Source of the DNA: CBFDCQ01 sp965603355
GTDB lineage: Bacteria; Hydrogenedentota; CAZGCA01; CBFDCQ01
Assembly (NCBI GenBank): GCA_965603355.1
Contig: CBFDCQ010000078.1
Span: forward strand, 1-14,723
Direction: 5' to 3'
Length of the DNA: 14,723 nucleotides
This document shows positions 1 through 6,151 of the stretch, piece by piece; positions within the stretch are counted from its first letter, which is position 1; each line of letters starts with the position of its first letter. The notes beneath the pieces were generated by a model, which was given only the letters and a program-made list of their open reading frames with translations, was not told the origin of the DNA and searched no databases. A program made the translations under genes and the position numbers.

Positions 1-2
1 TG

Positions 3-1208
3 GCACAACTCAGTCCCTGGGTGCTGTGGCCCCCCGATGGTCTGAATCTGAAACAAGGTACCTGCGGTGAACTGTTCGGCTATGGGTACCTGCCGCTTCC
101 GCTCACCACGGCCAAATCCACTACGGCCGGGAAGAACGTTCCTACCGGAAATAACTGTTGGACTTTGTTTCTCAACTCGGGAAACTTCAAAGGCCCCGTC
201 GCTTTCTTCACACCCTATTTCTGGTCCCGAGCGACTGTGGAGGACCCTAGCCTGGGTGGAATGTTTCTGGATACCCGTCCCTCCGGACCAAACAGGGCCT
301 TGCAGATGGAAACCCAGTATGTCCCAAGCTTCCAGTCTATTGACGACAAAGGGGAGATCTACGCCCGAATAGCGCCAACCTCTTTCCCCCGAGGACCGGA
401 GGGCGATTCGGCGGTAGTGCACCGCGTTACGGCCTACAACAAGAAAGCGCTCTGGAACGGTGTGGAGGCCTGGTTTGAAGGCGGAGCCCCAGTCAGCGGC
501 GCCATCGATCCCGTGGGGGCCAGTGTACACACCTTTAGCGATCGAGGAGGGGCAACCTGGAAAATCTCGCCACCCGCACCCAGGAAAGAAAGGGTGCCTC
601 TTGCCTGGAATTCTTTTGCGACTCCCGTGGCAATTGATTCAATTACCTACGGGTACCGGTGGAACTCCCAGATGGTTACGAGAAAAGATACTAAGGATGG
701 CCCACTAGTGACACTCCCCGAATACTATCGCCTGGTGATACATCCTAATGAATTTGGCAAGTCAAAGGAGGAGTGGATTGTGGTACCCCCCCAAGACGTT
801 CCGGCTGAAACAGGACTGGCCGGGGTAAGCTTTGGTCGGCCCCCCGGTGACCCCTCCGGACCCTATGTCACTCCCGATGATGCGGATAGTTGTTGGAAAA
901 AACCTGGCCCTGTGGCAGGACCTTTCCAGGCGCATCCGGGGGACGGTAGCGTGGTGACTTACTATTGGTATCGATTCGCCGACCAGCCTGCATTACTCAA
1001 CGCCGATTTAACGGATGAAGAGCGGGAAAGCCTTCAGGCACGGGTGGAAAAACTCCACCGGGAGTGGGAAAAAGACCGCGACTACCTGCCGCCACCCACG
1101 ATTGGAAAACTGGCGGATATTGACCCGGCCTTGCTTGTAACCCCGCCGCCGGGCATGGAGGCTGGATATGTACCCATCGCTACACGACAAGCAGCGGAAG
1201 AATTGTAA
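3..1208 (+). CDS. Unrecognised protein, 5' end outside window
   Basis: The reading frame is open from the first bases of the window to a TAA at 1206-1208, giving about 401 codons. A GTG at 21 is a possible start, but the frame is open before it and I see no ribosome binding site, so the true start is probably to the left. I do not recognise the family. The protein is rich in Trp, Tyr, Pro and Gly and looks beta-rich. Near the C-terminus is a short charged, probably helical stretch (LTDEERESLQARVEKL) followed by a Pro-rich tail. No membrane segment, Cys cluster or heme-binding CxxCH is visible in the part present. It lies just upstream of a multiheme-cytochrome remnant and on the side of a tRNA scar where an integrated element would be expected, so it may be accessory DNA. 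No function is assigned. Confidence 0.6.
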   Translation, partial: AQLSPWVLWPPDGLNLKQGTCGELFGYGYLPLPLTTAKSTTAGKNVPTGNNCWTLFLNSGNFKGPVAFFTPYFWSRATVEDPSLGGMFLDTRPSGPNRALQMETQYVPSFQSIDDKGEIYARIAPTSFPRGPEGDSAVVHRVTAYNKKALWNGVEAWFEGGAPVSGAIDPVGASVHTFSDRGGATWKISPPAPRKERVPLAWNSFATPVAIDSITYGYRWNSQMVTRKDTKDGPLVTLPEYYRLVIHPNEFGKSKEEWIVVPPQDVPAETGLAGVSFGRPPGDPSGPYVTPDDADSCWKKPGPVAGPFQAHPGDGSVVTYYWYRFADQPALLNADLTDEERESLQARVEKLHREWEKDRDYLPPPTIGKLADIDPALLVTPPPGMEAGYVPIATRQAAEEL

Positions 1209-1219
1209 AAGGTTATCAG

Positions 1220-1500
1220 TTGTGCCTCGCATTTAATCGTATGCGTTTGGCAGGTGCGGATTGGGCAAAGCAACAGCTTCTGGTGGCTGCTTCGATCAAG
1301 AACCTGAGCTACGACTCAGGCACCGGCGCGCTCACCTTCCAGGTGCAGAACAACACGGCTCACAAGCTGATTTCTGGTTTCCCGAAAGGGCGGCCTATAA
1401 AAGCCGATGTCAATATCGACGAAACACACTTTGAGACGTGTCTAAGTCTCAGCAAACCGCTCGAAACAGAAACCCCCTTGGTCATAACAACTGTGGCCCG
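1220..1500 (+). pseudogene. Remnant of a multiheme cytochrome c family gene
   Basis: Translation in the frame of 1220 gives a peptide (about 1247-1425) that includes LTFQVQNNTAHKLISGFPKG. This resembles the C-terminal region of multiheme c-type cytochromes, where a beta-domain motif of the form TFxVxVTNxTGHKLPTGxPEGRR is common. Only this fragment is present. No CxxCH heme motif precedes it, the conserved residues are partly changed (TGHKLPTG to TAHKLISG, and the expected RRMW is absent), and after about 1430 the frame runs into repeat and tRNA-derived sequence. No ribosome binding site fits a start at 1220. I read it as a decayed 3' fragment, possibly left by the event that produced the tRNA scar at 1617-1664. 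Family assignment is from motif memory only. Confidence 0.45.
1432..1451. repeat. 6-bp inverted repeat TGAGAC/GTCTCA
   Basis: TGAGAC (1432-1437) and GTCTCA (1446-1451) are perfect complements around an 8-base loop. It lies between the cytochrome remnant and the repeat cluster next to the tRNA scar. It could be a recombinase or excisionase site or chance; no T-tract follows, so it is not a normal terminator. Confidence 0.3.
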
Positions 1501-1536
1501 AATTGTGGCCCGTGGTCGGTGGTTTTCTGCGTTTTT

Positions 1537-1604
1537 GTGCAGCTATGTGCAAGGAGGTCTCAGTACCAACGCGTCTTTCTGCAGTTACTTGCAGTTATGT
1601 GCAA
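1537..1604 (+). repeat. Three 16-bp near-repeats, candidate integrase arm sites
   Basis: GTGCAGCTATGTGCAA (1537-1552) and TTGCAGTTATGTGCAA (1589-1604) match at 14 of 16 bases. A third copy, CTGCAGTTACTTGCAG (1579-1594), overlaps the second, so TGCA recurs every 10 bases, about one helical turn. Short direct repeats beside a tRNA 3' fragment are typical of tyrosine-integrase arm-type sites, which is the inference here. No integrase gene is in the window. Confidence 0.45.
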
Positions 1605-1616
1605 AACATAATAGGA

Positions 1617-1664
1617 TGACTGCGAATCAGGGTGTCGCAGGTTCGAATCCTGCAGGGCGCGCCA
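1617..1664 (+). other. 3' half of a tRNA-Arg gene (attachment-site scar)
   Basis: The sequence has the 3' side of a tRNA. A 7-base anticodon loop CTGCGAA (1620-1626, anticodon GCG, Arg) is closed by TGA/TCA. A perfect T arm follows (GCAGG, TTCGAAT, CCTGC at 1637-1653), then the acceptor strand AGGGCGC, G, and encoded CCA (1662-1664). The matching 5' acceptor strand (GCGCCCT) and any D arm are missing upstream; repeats lie there instead. It is therefore not a functional tRNA. A lone 3' tRNA end is the usual distal scar of an element integrated into a tRNA gene. With this orientation the intact tRNA and the element would lie to the left of the window. Confidence 0.65.
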
Positions 1665-1794
1665 GCGGTCACGCCTGCTTCTCCGCGTTTGCCCAAACCC
1701 GCTTCAGCTTCACTAAGCAAGGACGACACCTTATCGAGAAACGGCGAGCTATGGAATCCGTATACCCAGGAACGGATGGTTGCAGGAAGTCTGT

Positions 1795-2136
1795 CTAATC
1801 GCCGGCCAGATCGCAGTCGGCGAGATGCTTGCCGTACACCGGGCACTTGTCGCGTTCGCTGGGTGTGCACTTCTTCACTTCCCAGCAGGAGTATCTTTCC
1901 AAGACGTCCTTCACGCCGGCCAAGTTCGCGCCCTTTTTGCGCAAGAGAAACTTGACATACTTGAGCTGGTGCAACTCTGCGTCCGTGTAGTACCTGTTCT
2001 TCCCGATCCTGCTGGGAGATACCAGCCCCTTCCGTTCCCAGATTCGCAGTGTGGCAGGGCATACCCCAACAAGCTTCGCAACAATCCCAATCGGATACAG
2101 AGGTTGATCGTCCCGTTTCGTTGTTTTCTGTGCCAT
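1795..2136 (-). CDS. MerR-family regulator with C-terminal cysteine cluster
   Basis: This 113-residue protein starts with a MerR-type winged helix-turn-helix (about residues 13-80: PLYPIGIVAKLVGVCPATLR, then WERKGL, then a tyrosine-containing wing and the second helix pair). It should bind DNA as a dimer between or near -35 and -10 elements. The usual long dimerisation helix and effector domain are absent. Instead residues 84-108 hold four cysteines (C84, C90, C98, C108) beginning CWEVKKC, which resembles the first half of the 'two-CW' domain found in the kinase encoded just upstream. These cysteines could bind a metal or Fe-S cluster, or be redox-active (inference). ATG at 2136 has a strong Shine-Dalgarno GGGAGGA four bases upstream. 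It is the last gene of the leftward series and has its own candidate promoter. Confidence 0.85.
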   Translation of the reverse strand: MAQKTTKRDDQPLYPIGIVAKLVGVCPATLRIWERKGLVSPSRIGKNRYYTDAELHQLKYVKFLLRKKGANLAGVKDVLERYSCWEVKKCTPSERDKCPVYGKHLADCDLAGD

Positions 2137-2147
2137 TTGGTCCTCCC

Positions 2148-2187
2148 GCGCAGATGGTATCAGACTGCGCCTGCGGTGTCAAACACC
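2148..2187. promoter_or_regulatory. Two palindromes over the MerR promoter, candidate operators
   Basis: GCGCAG (2148-2153) and CTGCGC (2165-2170) form a perfect 6-bp inverted repeat straddling the -10. GGTGT (2175-2179) and ACACC (2183-2187) form a perfect 5-bp inverted repeat covering the -35. MerR proteins bind dyads at their promoters and often regulate themselves, so these are plausible autoregulatory sites (inference). Confidence 0.4.
2154..2182 (-). promoter_or_regulatory. Candidate promoter of the MerR gene
   Basis: On the minus strand a -35 TTGACA (2182-2177) and a -10 TACCAT (2159-2154) are separated by 17 bases. The start point would fall at about 2147, giving a leader of only about 11 nt that begins at the Shine-Dalgarno. 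The very short leader lowers confidence. Confidence 0.45.
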
Positions 2188-2400
2188 GGCAGATACCCTC
2201 TCCCTGCATGTGTCCCTCCTCTACGCCGCTGGCACTATTAGTATTCATCGGTTTTCCCAATTCACTCAGATATGATAGCTTGAGCCCGGGTGCTTGATAA
2301 GCCCACGTCATGCGAAAAACCCGATTTCCTGCCTGGAAGGATCCAACGCAGGGTAACGTAGCCGAGTTCGGCCACACGAGAAAAGGGAGATTCTTCTGAA

Positions 2401-3933
2401 CTAGCAAGCGTCAGTCAAATCCGGAATGAGAATGGTGAAGGTGGATCCTTTGCCGAGTTCCGATTGCACCTCTATGCGACCATTGTGCTTCTTGACAAGA
2501 TCCAGTACCGTCGGAAGACCGATACCGAAGCTGCCCCTTCCTTTTGAAGTTTTGAACAGCTTGAAGATCTGCTCCTTCGTTCTGTCGTCCATGCCTCTGC
2601 CATTGTCCGAAACGGTAATCATCACGTCGCCCTGTGCCGTTCTTCCCGTCAGAACCGCCACGGTGCCCGCCTTTGGCAGGCAGGCGTCGAATGCGTTCAT
2701 GATGAGGTTTATCAGGCAGCGGTAGATGAGCCTCGGATCGAACCTGCACGTCTCCACACCCCTGCCGAGGCATGCTTCGATCTTTATCGACCTAGTCCGG
2801 GCCTCGTCAGTCAACAGCCTCACGACGTGATCGACCGTCTCGTTCAAGTCAGCAGTCTCAGCCTCGAGCGCCCGTTCAGGGTCAAACGCCAGGAGATCCA
2901 GTGACAGATCGGCGAGCTTTTCCACGTGCCGGTCGAGGATTTCCCAGGCGGCCTTAACGTTATCCATACGGTTCAGTTCAATTCCGCGCTTAATTACGTA
3001 CGCACTTCCTCTCATTGCGTGCGCGATGTTCTTAATGCAGTGTGACAGTGCAGCTGCCGTTTCACCGACCGACGTCAGACGCGCCGCAAACAGACTCTGC
3101 TCGAGGAGTCTGCTCTTCTCCACAGCTAATGCAACCTCGGTAGCGTACTTCTGCAGAAACCATTGATCGTCGGAGGAGAAGCGCCCCTTCAGGCTGTTTG
3201 CGGCTGTAATCACTCCTATGACGCGCTGGCGAGAGTCGCGAATCGGAACTGCCAGAAGAGATTCCGTCTCGCACCTGCAGCGCTTGTCAAACTGCTTGTT
3301 AAACCTGGGCGCGCCCGGACCACTCTGGTTGTGCTCATAAACGTCCCTGAGATTAGCAACTTTGTTGTGAAAGGCACAGAACCCGACCACGCTGTTCTCG
3401 TCTATGGGCATGGTAACCCGGATCCGCTCGCCGCGCATATTGAACTGCCCACGAAGTTCGGGTGGATTGCCCTCGATGAGGAAGACAACGCTCCTCCGCG
3501 CACTGGTAACACTCTCAGCTTCGTCCGTGATGTCTTTGACGGCCTGCTCCAGGTCGAAATGGGAGTGTACCCTTTCGTGGATCCTCATCATCGCCTCAAG
3601 ATGAGATATCATCGACTGCAGCCCTGATACATCAAGCACTCCCTGCGCCAGTTTCAGAAGTTGAAAACGAGGCCCCTCTTCTGCCTGGACCTTCTGGAAA
3701 AACTCGCACGACAGGCACGAATCTATATTCTGTGCGAAGTCGCACTCGGGCTGTCCTGAACAGAATGTACCGCCAACGCACCAGCAGATTCGACCCGCAT
3801 TGGTGCCGCAGTTGGCACCGTCGCAGCTCGTATCTGCCGCTGCCGGACACATATTCTTCGTGCCCGGACCACGTTCGCAGTCTCTGAACTCCCAACAGTT
3901 GAGCTTCGTGGTCATTACCATGCCTAGACACAT
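2401..3933 (-). CDS. Sensor histidine kinase: two-CW domain, GAF, kinase core
   Basis: This soluble sensor kinase is up to 510 residues long. Residues 12-80 form a two-CW domain rich in cysteines (C13, C19, C29, C37, C42, C50, C52, C58, C64, C73, C76), with CWEFRDC at the front and ICWC in the middle. A GAF domain follows (about 110-275) with an RCRC pair at 219-221. The dimerisation helix holds the H box ALSHCIKN with phospho-acceptor His298, then come an N box (LINLIMNAFDA), G1 (DNGRGMDD) and G2 (GSFGIGLP). There is no membrane segment, so it senses a cytoplasmic signal, plausibly redox or metal state through the cysteines (inference). The start is uncertain: in-frame ATGs at 3933, 3921 and 3915 are all possible, since GAGGGG lies too close to the first. 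It follows the receiver gene by about 42 nt and is its probable partner. Confidence 0.9.
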   Translation of the reverse strand: MCLGMVMTTKLNCWEFRDCERGPGTKNMCPAAADTSCDGANCGTNAGRICWCVGGTFCSGQPECDFAQNIDSCLSCEFFQKVQAEEGPRFQLLKLAQGVLDVSGLQSMISHLEAMMRIHERVHSHFDLEQAVKDITDEAESVTSARRSVVFLIEGNPPELRGQFNMRGERIRVTMPIDENSVVGFCAFHNKVANLRDVYEHNQSGPGAPRFNKQFDKRCRCETESLLAVPIRDSRQRVIGVITAANSLKGRFSSDDQWFLQKYATEVALAVEKSRLLEQSLFAARLTSVGETAAALSHCIKNIAHAMRGSAYVIKRGIELNRMDNVKAAWEILDRHVEKLADLSLDLLAFDPERALEAETADLNETVDHVVRLLTDEARTRSIKIEACLGRGVETCRFDPRLIYRCLINLIMNAFDACLPKAGTVAVLTGRTAQGDVMITVSDNGRGMDDRTKEQIFKLFKTSKGRGSFGIGLPTVLDLVKKHNGRIEVQSELGKGSTFTILIPDLTDAC

Positions 3934-3975
3934 CCCCTCGCGGACTCAGAACCCGGAGCAAGTGCTACTCCTTTG

Positions 3976-4365
3976 CTATTTCAGTAACCGGGCGACCGTT
4001 TCCAGAAGTTCCTCGGGCTTGACCGGCTTCTCGAGATATTGCTCGGCGTCGGCCCTCAACACGCCGTCAAGCGGATACTTGCTGTTGCTGATGCGCTTCG
4101 CGACACCTGTCAGGAGTATGACGGGCGTGCCGCTGTGCTCGGGAGACTCCCTCAGCCTCGAGCACATAGTAAACCCGTCCAGCTCCGGCATCATCACATC
4201 GAGCACGATCAGGTCTGGACGGTTTGATGCGACCTTCTTCAAACCTTCCTCCCCATTGGACGCGACGGCGACCTCGTACCCTTCGGGCTCGAGGATCATC
4301 TTTATCAGATTGGCTTCGTCGGCGCTATCCTCCACAACCAGAATCTTACCCTTGCTCTCGCTCAT
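3976..4365 (-). CDS. Single-domain CheY-like response regulator
   Basis: This 129-residue stand-alone receiver has the conserved acidic pair E12-D13, phospho-acceptor D56 in VLDVMMPELDG, T86 in LLTG and K113 in LEKPVKP, so it should be phosphorylatable. It has no output domain and would act by protein contact or in a phosphorelay. The ATG at 4365 is preferred over the TTG immediately before it because the Shine-Dalgarno GGAGGG lies 8 nt upstream. It lies between metF (72 nt upstream) and the two-CW kinase (about 42 nt downstream) on the same strand, so kinase and receiver probably form one signalling pair transcribed with the one-carbon genes. An atypical stretch after T86 (GVAKRISNSKYPLDG) lengthens the beta4-alpha4 region relative to CheY. 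Confidence 0.88.
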   Translation of the reverse strand: MSESKGKILVVEDSADEANLIKMILEPEGYEVAVASNGEEGLKKVASNRPDLIVLDVMMPELDGFTMCSRLRESPEHSGTPVILLTGVAKRISNSKYPLDGVLRADAEQYLEKPVKPEELLETVARLLK

Positions 4366-4437
4366 CAATTACACCCTCCTCTCTTCCACGGTTTTCGAGA
4401 AACCCGCCCCTGGGCAGCCATTTCCGGCGGAACCGGT

Positions 4438-5439
4438 TCACGCCTCGTCCGGCGCATTCTTCTCCTGCTCCACGTCGGGTCGCGGCATAAGACCCGCCCT
4501 CTCAACAATCTCGGGCACTTTGCGTTCCCACTCGATAGCTTGGATGTGGACACCCTTGACGCCCGGAATGTTGCGGACTTGCTCTATGAGCTCGACTGTA
4601 ATGGTGATGCCCTCTTCCTCTTGGTTCCGTCTCGCCTGCTTCTTGTCATCCCCGGCTGCCTTCTTAGCCGCGCTCATTCTTTCCATGAGCTCGTCCGGCA
4701 CAGAGACACCGGCCACTGCGCTGCGCATATACTTTAGCATACCGAGACTCTTCGGAACGATGATGCCGGCCAGGATGGCGGTTCTCTCATGAAGCCCCAT
4801 GCCGCGAACGATATTCATCTGTTCCTCGAATTGTCCAACGTCATAAATGCCCTGCGTCTGAATGAAGTCAGCGCCAGCCTCCACCTTCTTCTTGAGACGA
4901 ATGGGGCGGAATTCCACGGGATCCCCCATGGGCGTCCAGGCAGCACCGATGAGAAGAGGCGGCCTCACTGCTATCGGGTCGCCTCCTTGCTGTTGCCCTT
5001 CGTCTCTCATACCCTTCAGGATCGACACGAGCTGTATCGAATCGACATCGTACACATTCTTGGCGCCGGGATGACCTTTGAGTCTTCCGGCAGACCCGAA
5101 TGATTGATGGTCTCCGGCGATGCAAAGACAGTTCTTGATCCCGAGCGCTGCGGCGCCGAGCACATCCGACTGAATGGCCAACCTGTTCCTGTCGCGGCAC
5201 GTCATCTGCATAACAGGCTCGAGCCCTTCCCCCGCGATGAGCACCGCCGCCGCGATACTGGACATACGCACGACCGCAGTCTGATTGTCAGTTATGTTGT
5301 AAGCGTCGGCCGCACCTTTCAAGATCTTCGCTTTCTCCAGCACCGCGTCCGCATCGCAATCCATAGGAGGACCAAGCTCCGCCGTGACAGCGAAGTGTCC
5401 TGCCGTCAGAACACGTTCCAGATTGCTCCCGCTCTTCAT
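4438..5439 (-). CDS. metF: Methylenetetrahydrofolate reductase (MetF)
   Basis: The 333-residue product is a MetF/MTHFR-family FAD protein with a TIM-barrel fold, reducing 5,10-methylene-THF to 5-methyl-THF in the methyl branch of the Wood-Ljungdahl pathway or for methionine synthesis. The N-terminal strand TAELGPP carries the Glu matching the catalytic Glu region (FEFFPP) of E. coli MetF, and CIAGDH matches the conserved GD loop near the flavin. Other family-like segments are QMTCRDRN and FIQTQGIYD. A charged insert (about 266-285, KKAAGDDKKQARRNQEEE) and an acidic tail are less typical. ATG 5439 is chosen over the frame's first ATG at 5478 because AGAGGT lies just upstream and the longer form would overlap metV. 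It begins 13 nt after metV stops, so the two subunits are surely co-translated. Confidence 0.9.
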   Translation of the reverse strand: MKSGSNLERVLTAGHFAVTAELGPPMDCDADAVLEKAKILKGAADAYNITDNQTAVVRMSSIAAAVLIAGEGLEPVMQMTCRDRNRLAIQSDVLGAAALGIKNCLCIAGDHQSFGSAGRLKGHPGAKNVYDVDSIQLVSILKGMRDEGQQQGGDPIAVRPPLLIGAAWTPMGDPVEFRPIRLKKKVEAGADFIQTQGIYDVGQFEEQMNIVRGMGLHERTAILAGIIVPKSLGMLKYMRSAVAGVSVPDELMERMSAAKKAAGDDKKQARRNQEEEGITITVELIEQVRNIPGVKGVHIQAIEWERKVPEIVERAGLMPRPDVEQEKNAPDEA

Positions 5440-5452
5440 CGCTGACCTCTTA

Positions 5453-6151
5453 TCATTCCTGCTCGTTGCCTGTCTCAACCGGCTTCAACTCTTCATGTAC
5501 AACGCGTCTTGGCCCGCCGTGACGCGAAGTGGACCAGTCGCGTGGTTCAAGGATCTGACTCAGGTGCTCGAGGGTGTTAAGCTTCTTCATGCGCTCTACA
5601 ATGAGCACCCACGCGCAATCCACATCGGGACTGATCTCACACTTGCCGTCGCTGCTCCCACCGCATGGTCCATTCAAGATCGACTTCGAGCACCTGGCCA
5701 CCGGGCATATCCCGCCCGTCAGATGCAGCATACAATTCCCGCAGCCGGCACACATCTCGACCCACACTCCCGGCTCGACCGTCGCTCCGAAGAACTTCGT
5801 GTTGATCCCGGGAAAAACGGGCACGTCCTCGAGCTGTCCCGCAACGAAATTCACCCCGACTCCACATGCGAGCGAAAGAACCGCCTCGATACCTTCTTCT
5901 TTAACCCTCTGCACGACCTTCTCGACGAACTCCGGTTCGCACTGCCGGGTCACGCAGTCCTCCAGAATCTCCCTTTCTTTTCCCTCTCTGAGAAAGGCGA
6001 TGCGAAGGGCCGAGCCCACAACTTCAACCTCGCTCTCACCTCCGGCGAAGCAGACGGTTGCACATGTACCGCACCCAACGATCAGCACCTTATGGTAGTC
6101 CTCAATGAAACCTTTCAGCTCGAGTAGTGGTTTCCTCTCTCCCACTATCAT
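5453..6151 (-). CDS. metV: MTHFR partner subunit MetV (zinc/Fe-S protein)
   Basis: This 232-residue cysteine-rich protein matches the MTHFR C-terminal-domain family called MetV, the obligate partner of short MetF proteins in acetogens such as Moorella. The N-terminal half has GCGTCATVC (C27, C30, C34) and further cysteines C66, C71 and C96. The C-terminal half has CAGCGNC (C134, C137, C140) and the signature ICPVARCSKSILNGPCGG followed by KCE and DCAW (C149, C154, C163, C171, C179). These should bind Fe-S clusters and a metal that carry electrons to MetF. The start at 6151 has GGAGGTT about 7 nt upstream and overlaps the previous gene's stop as ATGA, a strong sign of coupled translation. The same frame is open far upstream, but that part lies opposite the oxidoreductase gene's frame and is not coding. 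Confidence 0.9.
   Translation of the reverse strand: MIVGERKPLLELKGFIEDYHKVLIVGCGTCATVCFAGGESEVEVVGSALRIAFLREGKEREILEDCVTRQCEPEFVEKVVQRVKEEGIEAVLSLACGVGVNFVAGQLEDVPVFPGINTKFFGATVEPGVWVEMCAGCGNCMLHLTGGICPVARCSKSILNGPCGGSSDGKCEISPDVDCAWVLIVERMKKLNTLEHLSQILEPRDWSTSRHGGPRRVVHEELKPVETGNEQE

Noticed and set aside
1571..1664. A complete tRNA using GCGTCTT (1571-1577) as the 5' acceptor strand
   Set aside because: It pairs with AGGGCGC through two G-U pairs, but the region between it and the anticodon arm is about 16 nt too long and has no D arm.
1595..2407. 270-codon minus-strand frame
   Set aside because: It overlaps the well-supported MerR gene in another frame, and its C-terminal CRIRTCD sequence is the antisense translation of the tRNA T arm, a familiar false ORF.
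3800..4792. 330-codon plus-strand frame
   Set aside because: It lies antisense across the kinase, receiver and metF genes and has serine-rich low-complexity composition; no ribosome binding site.
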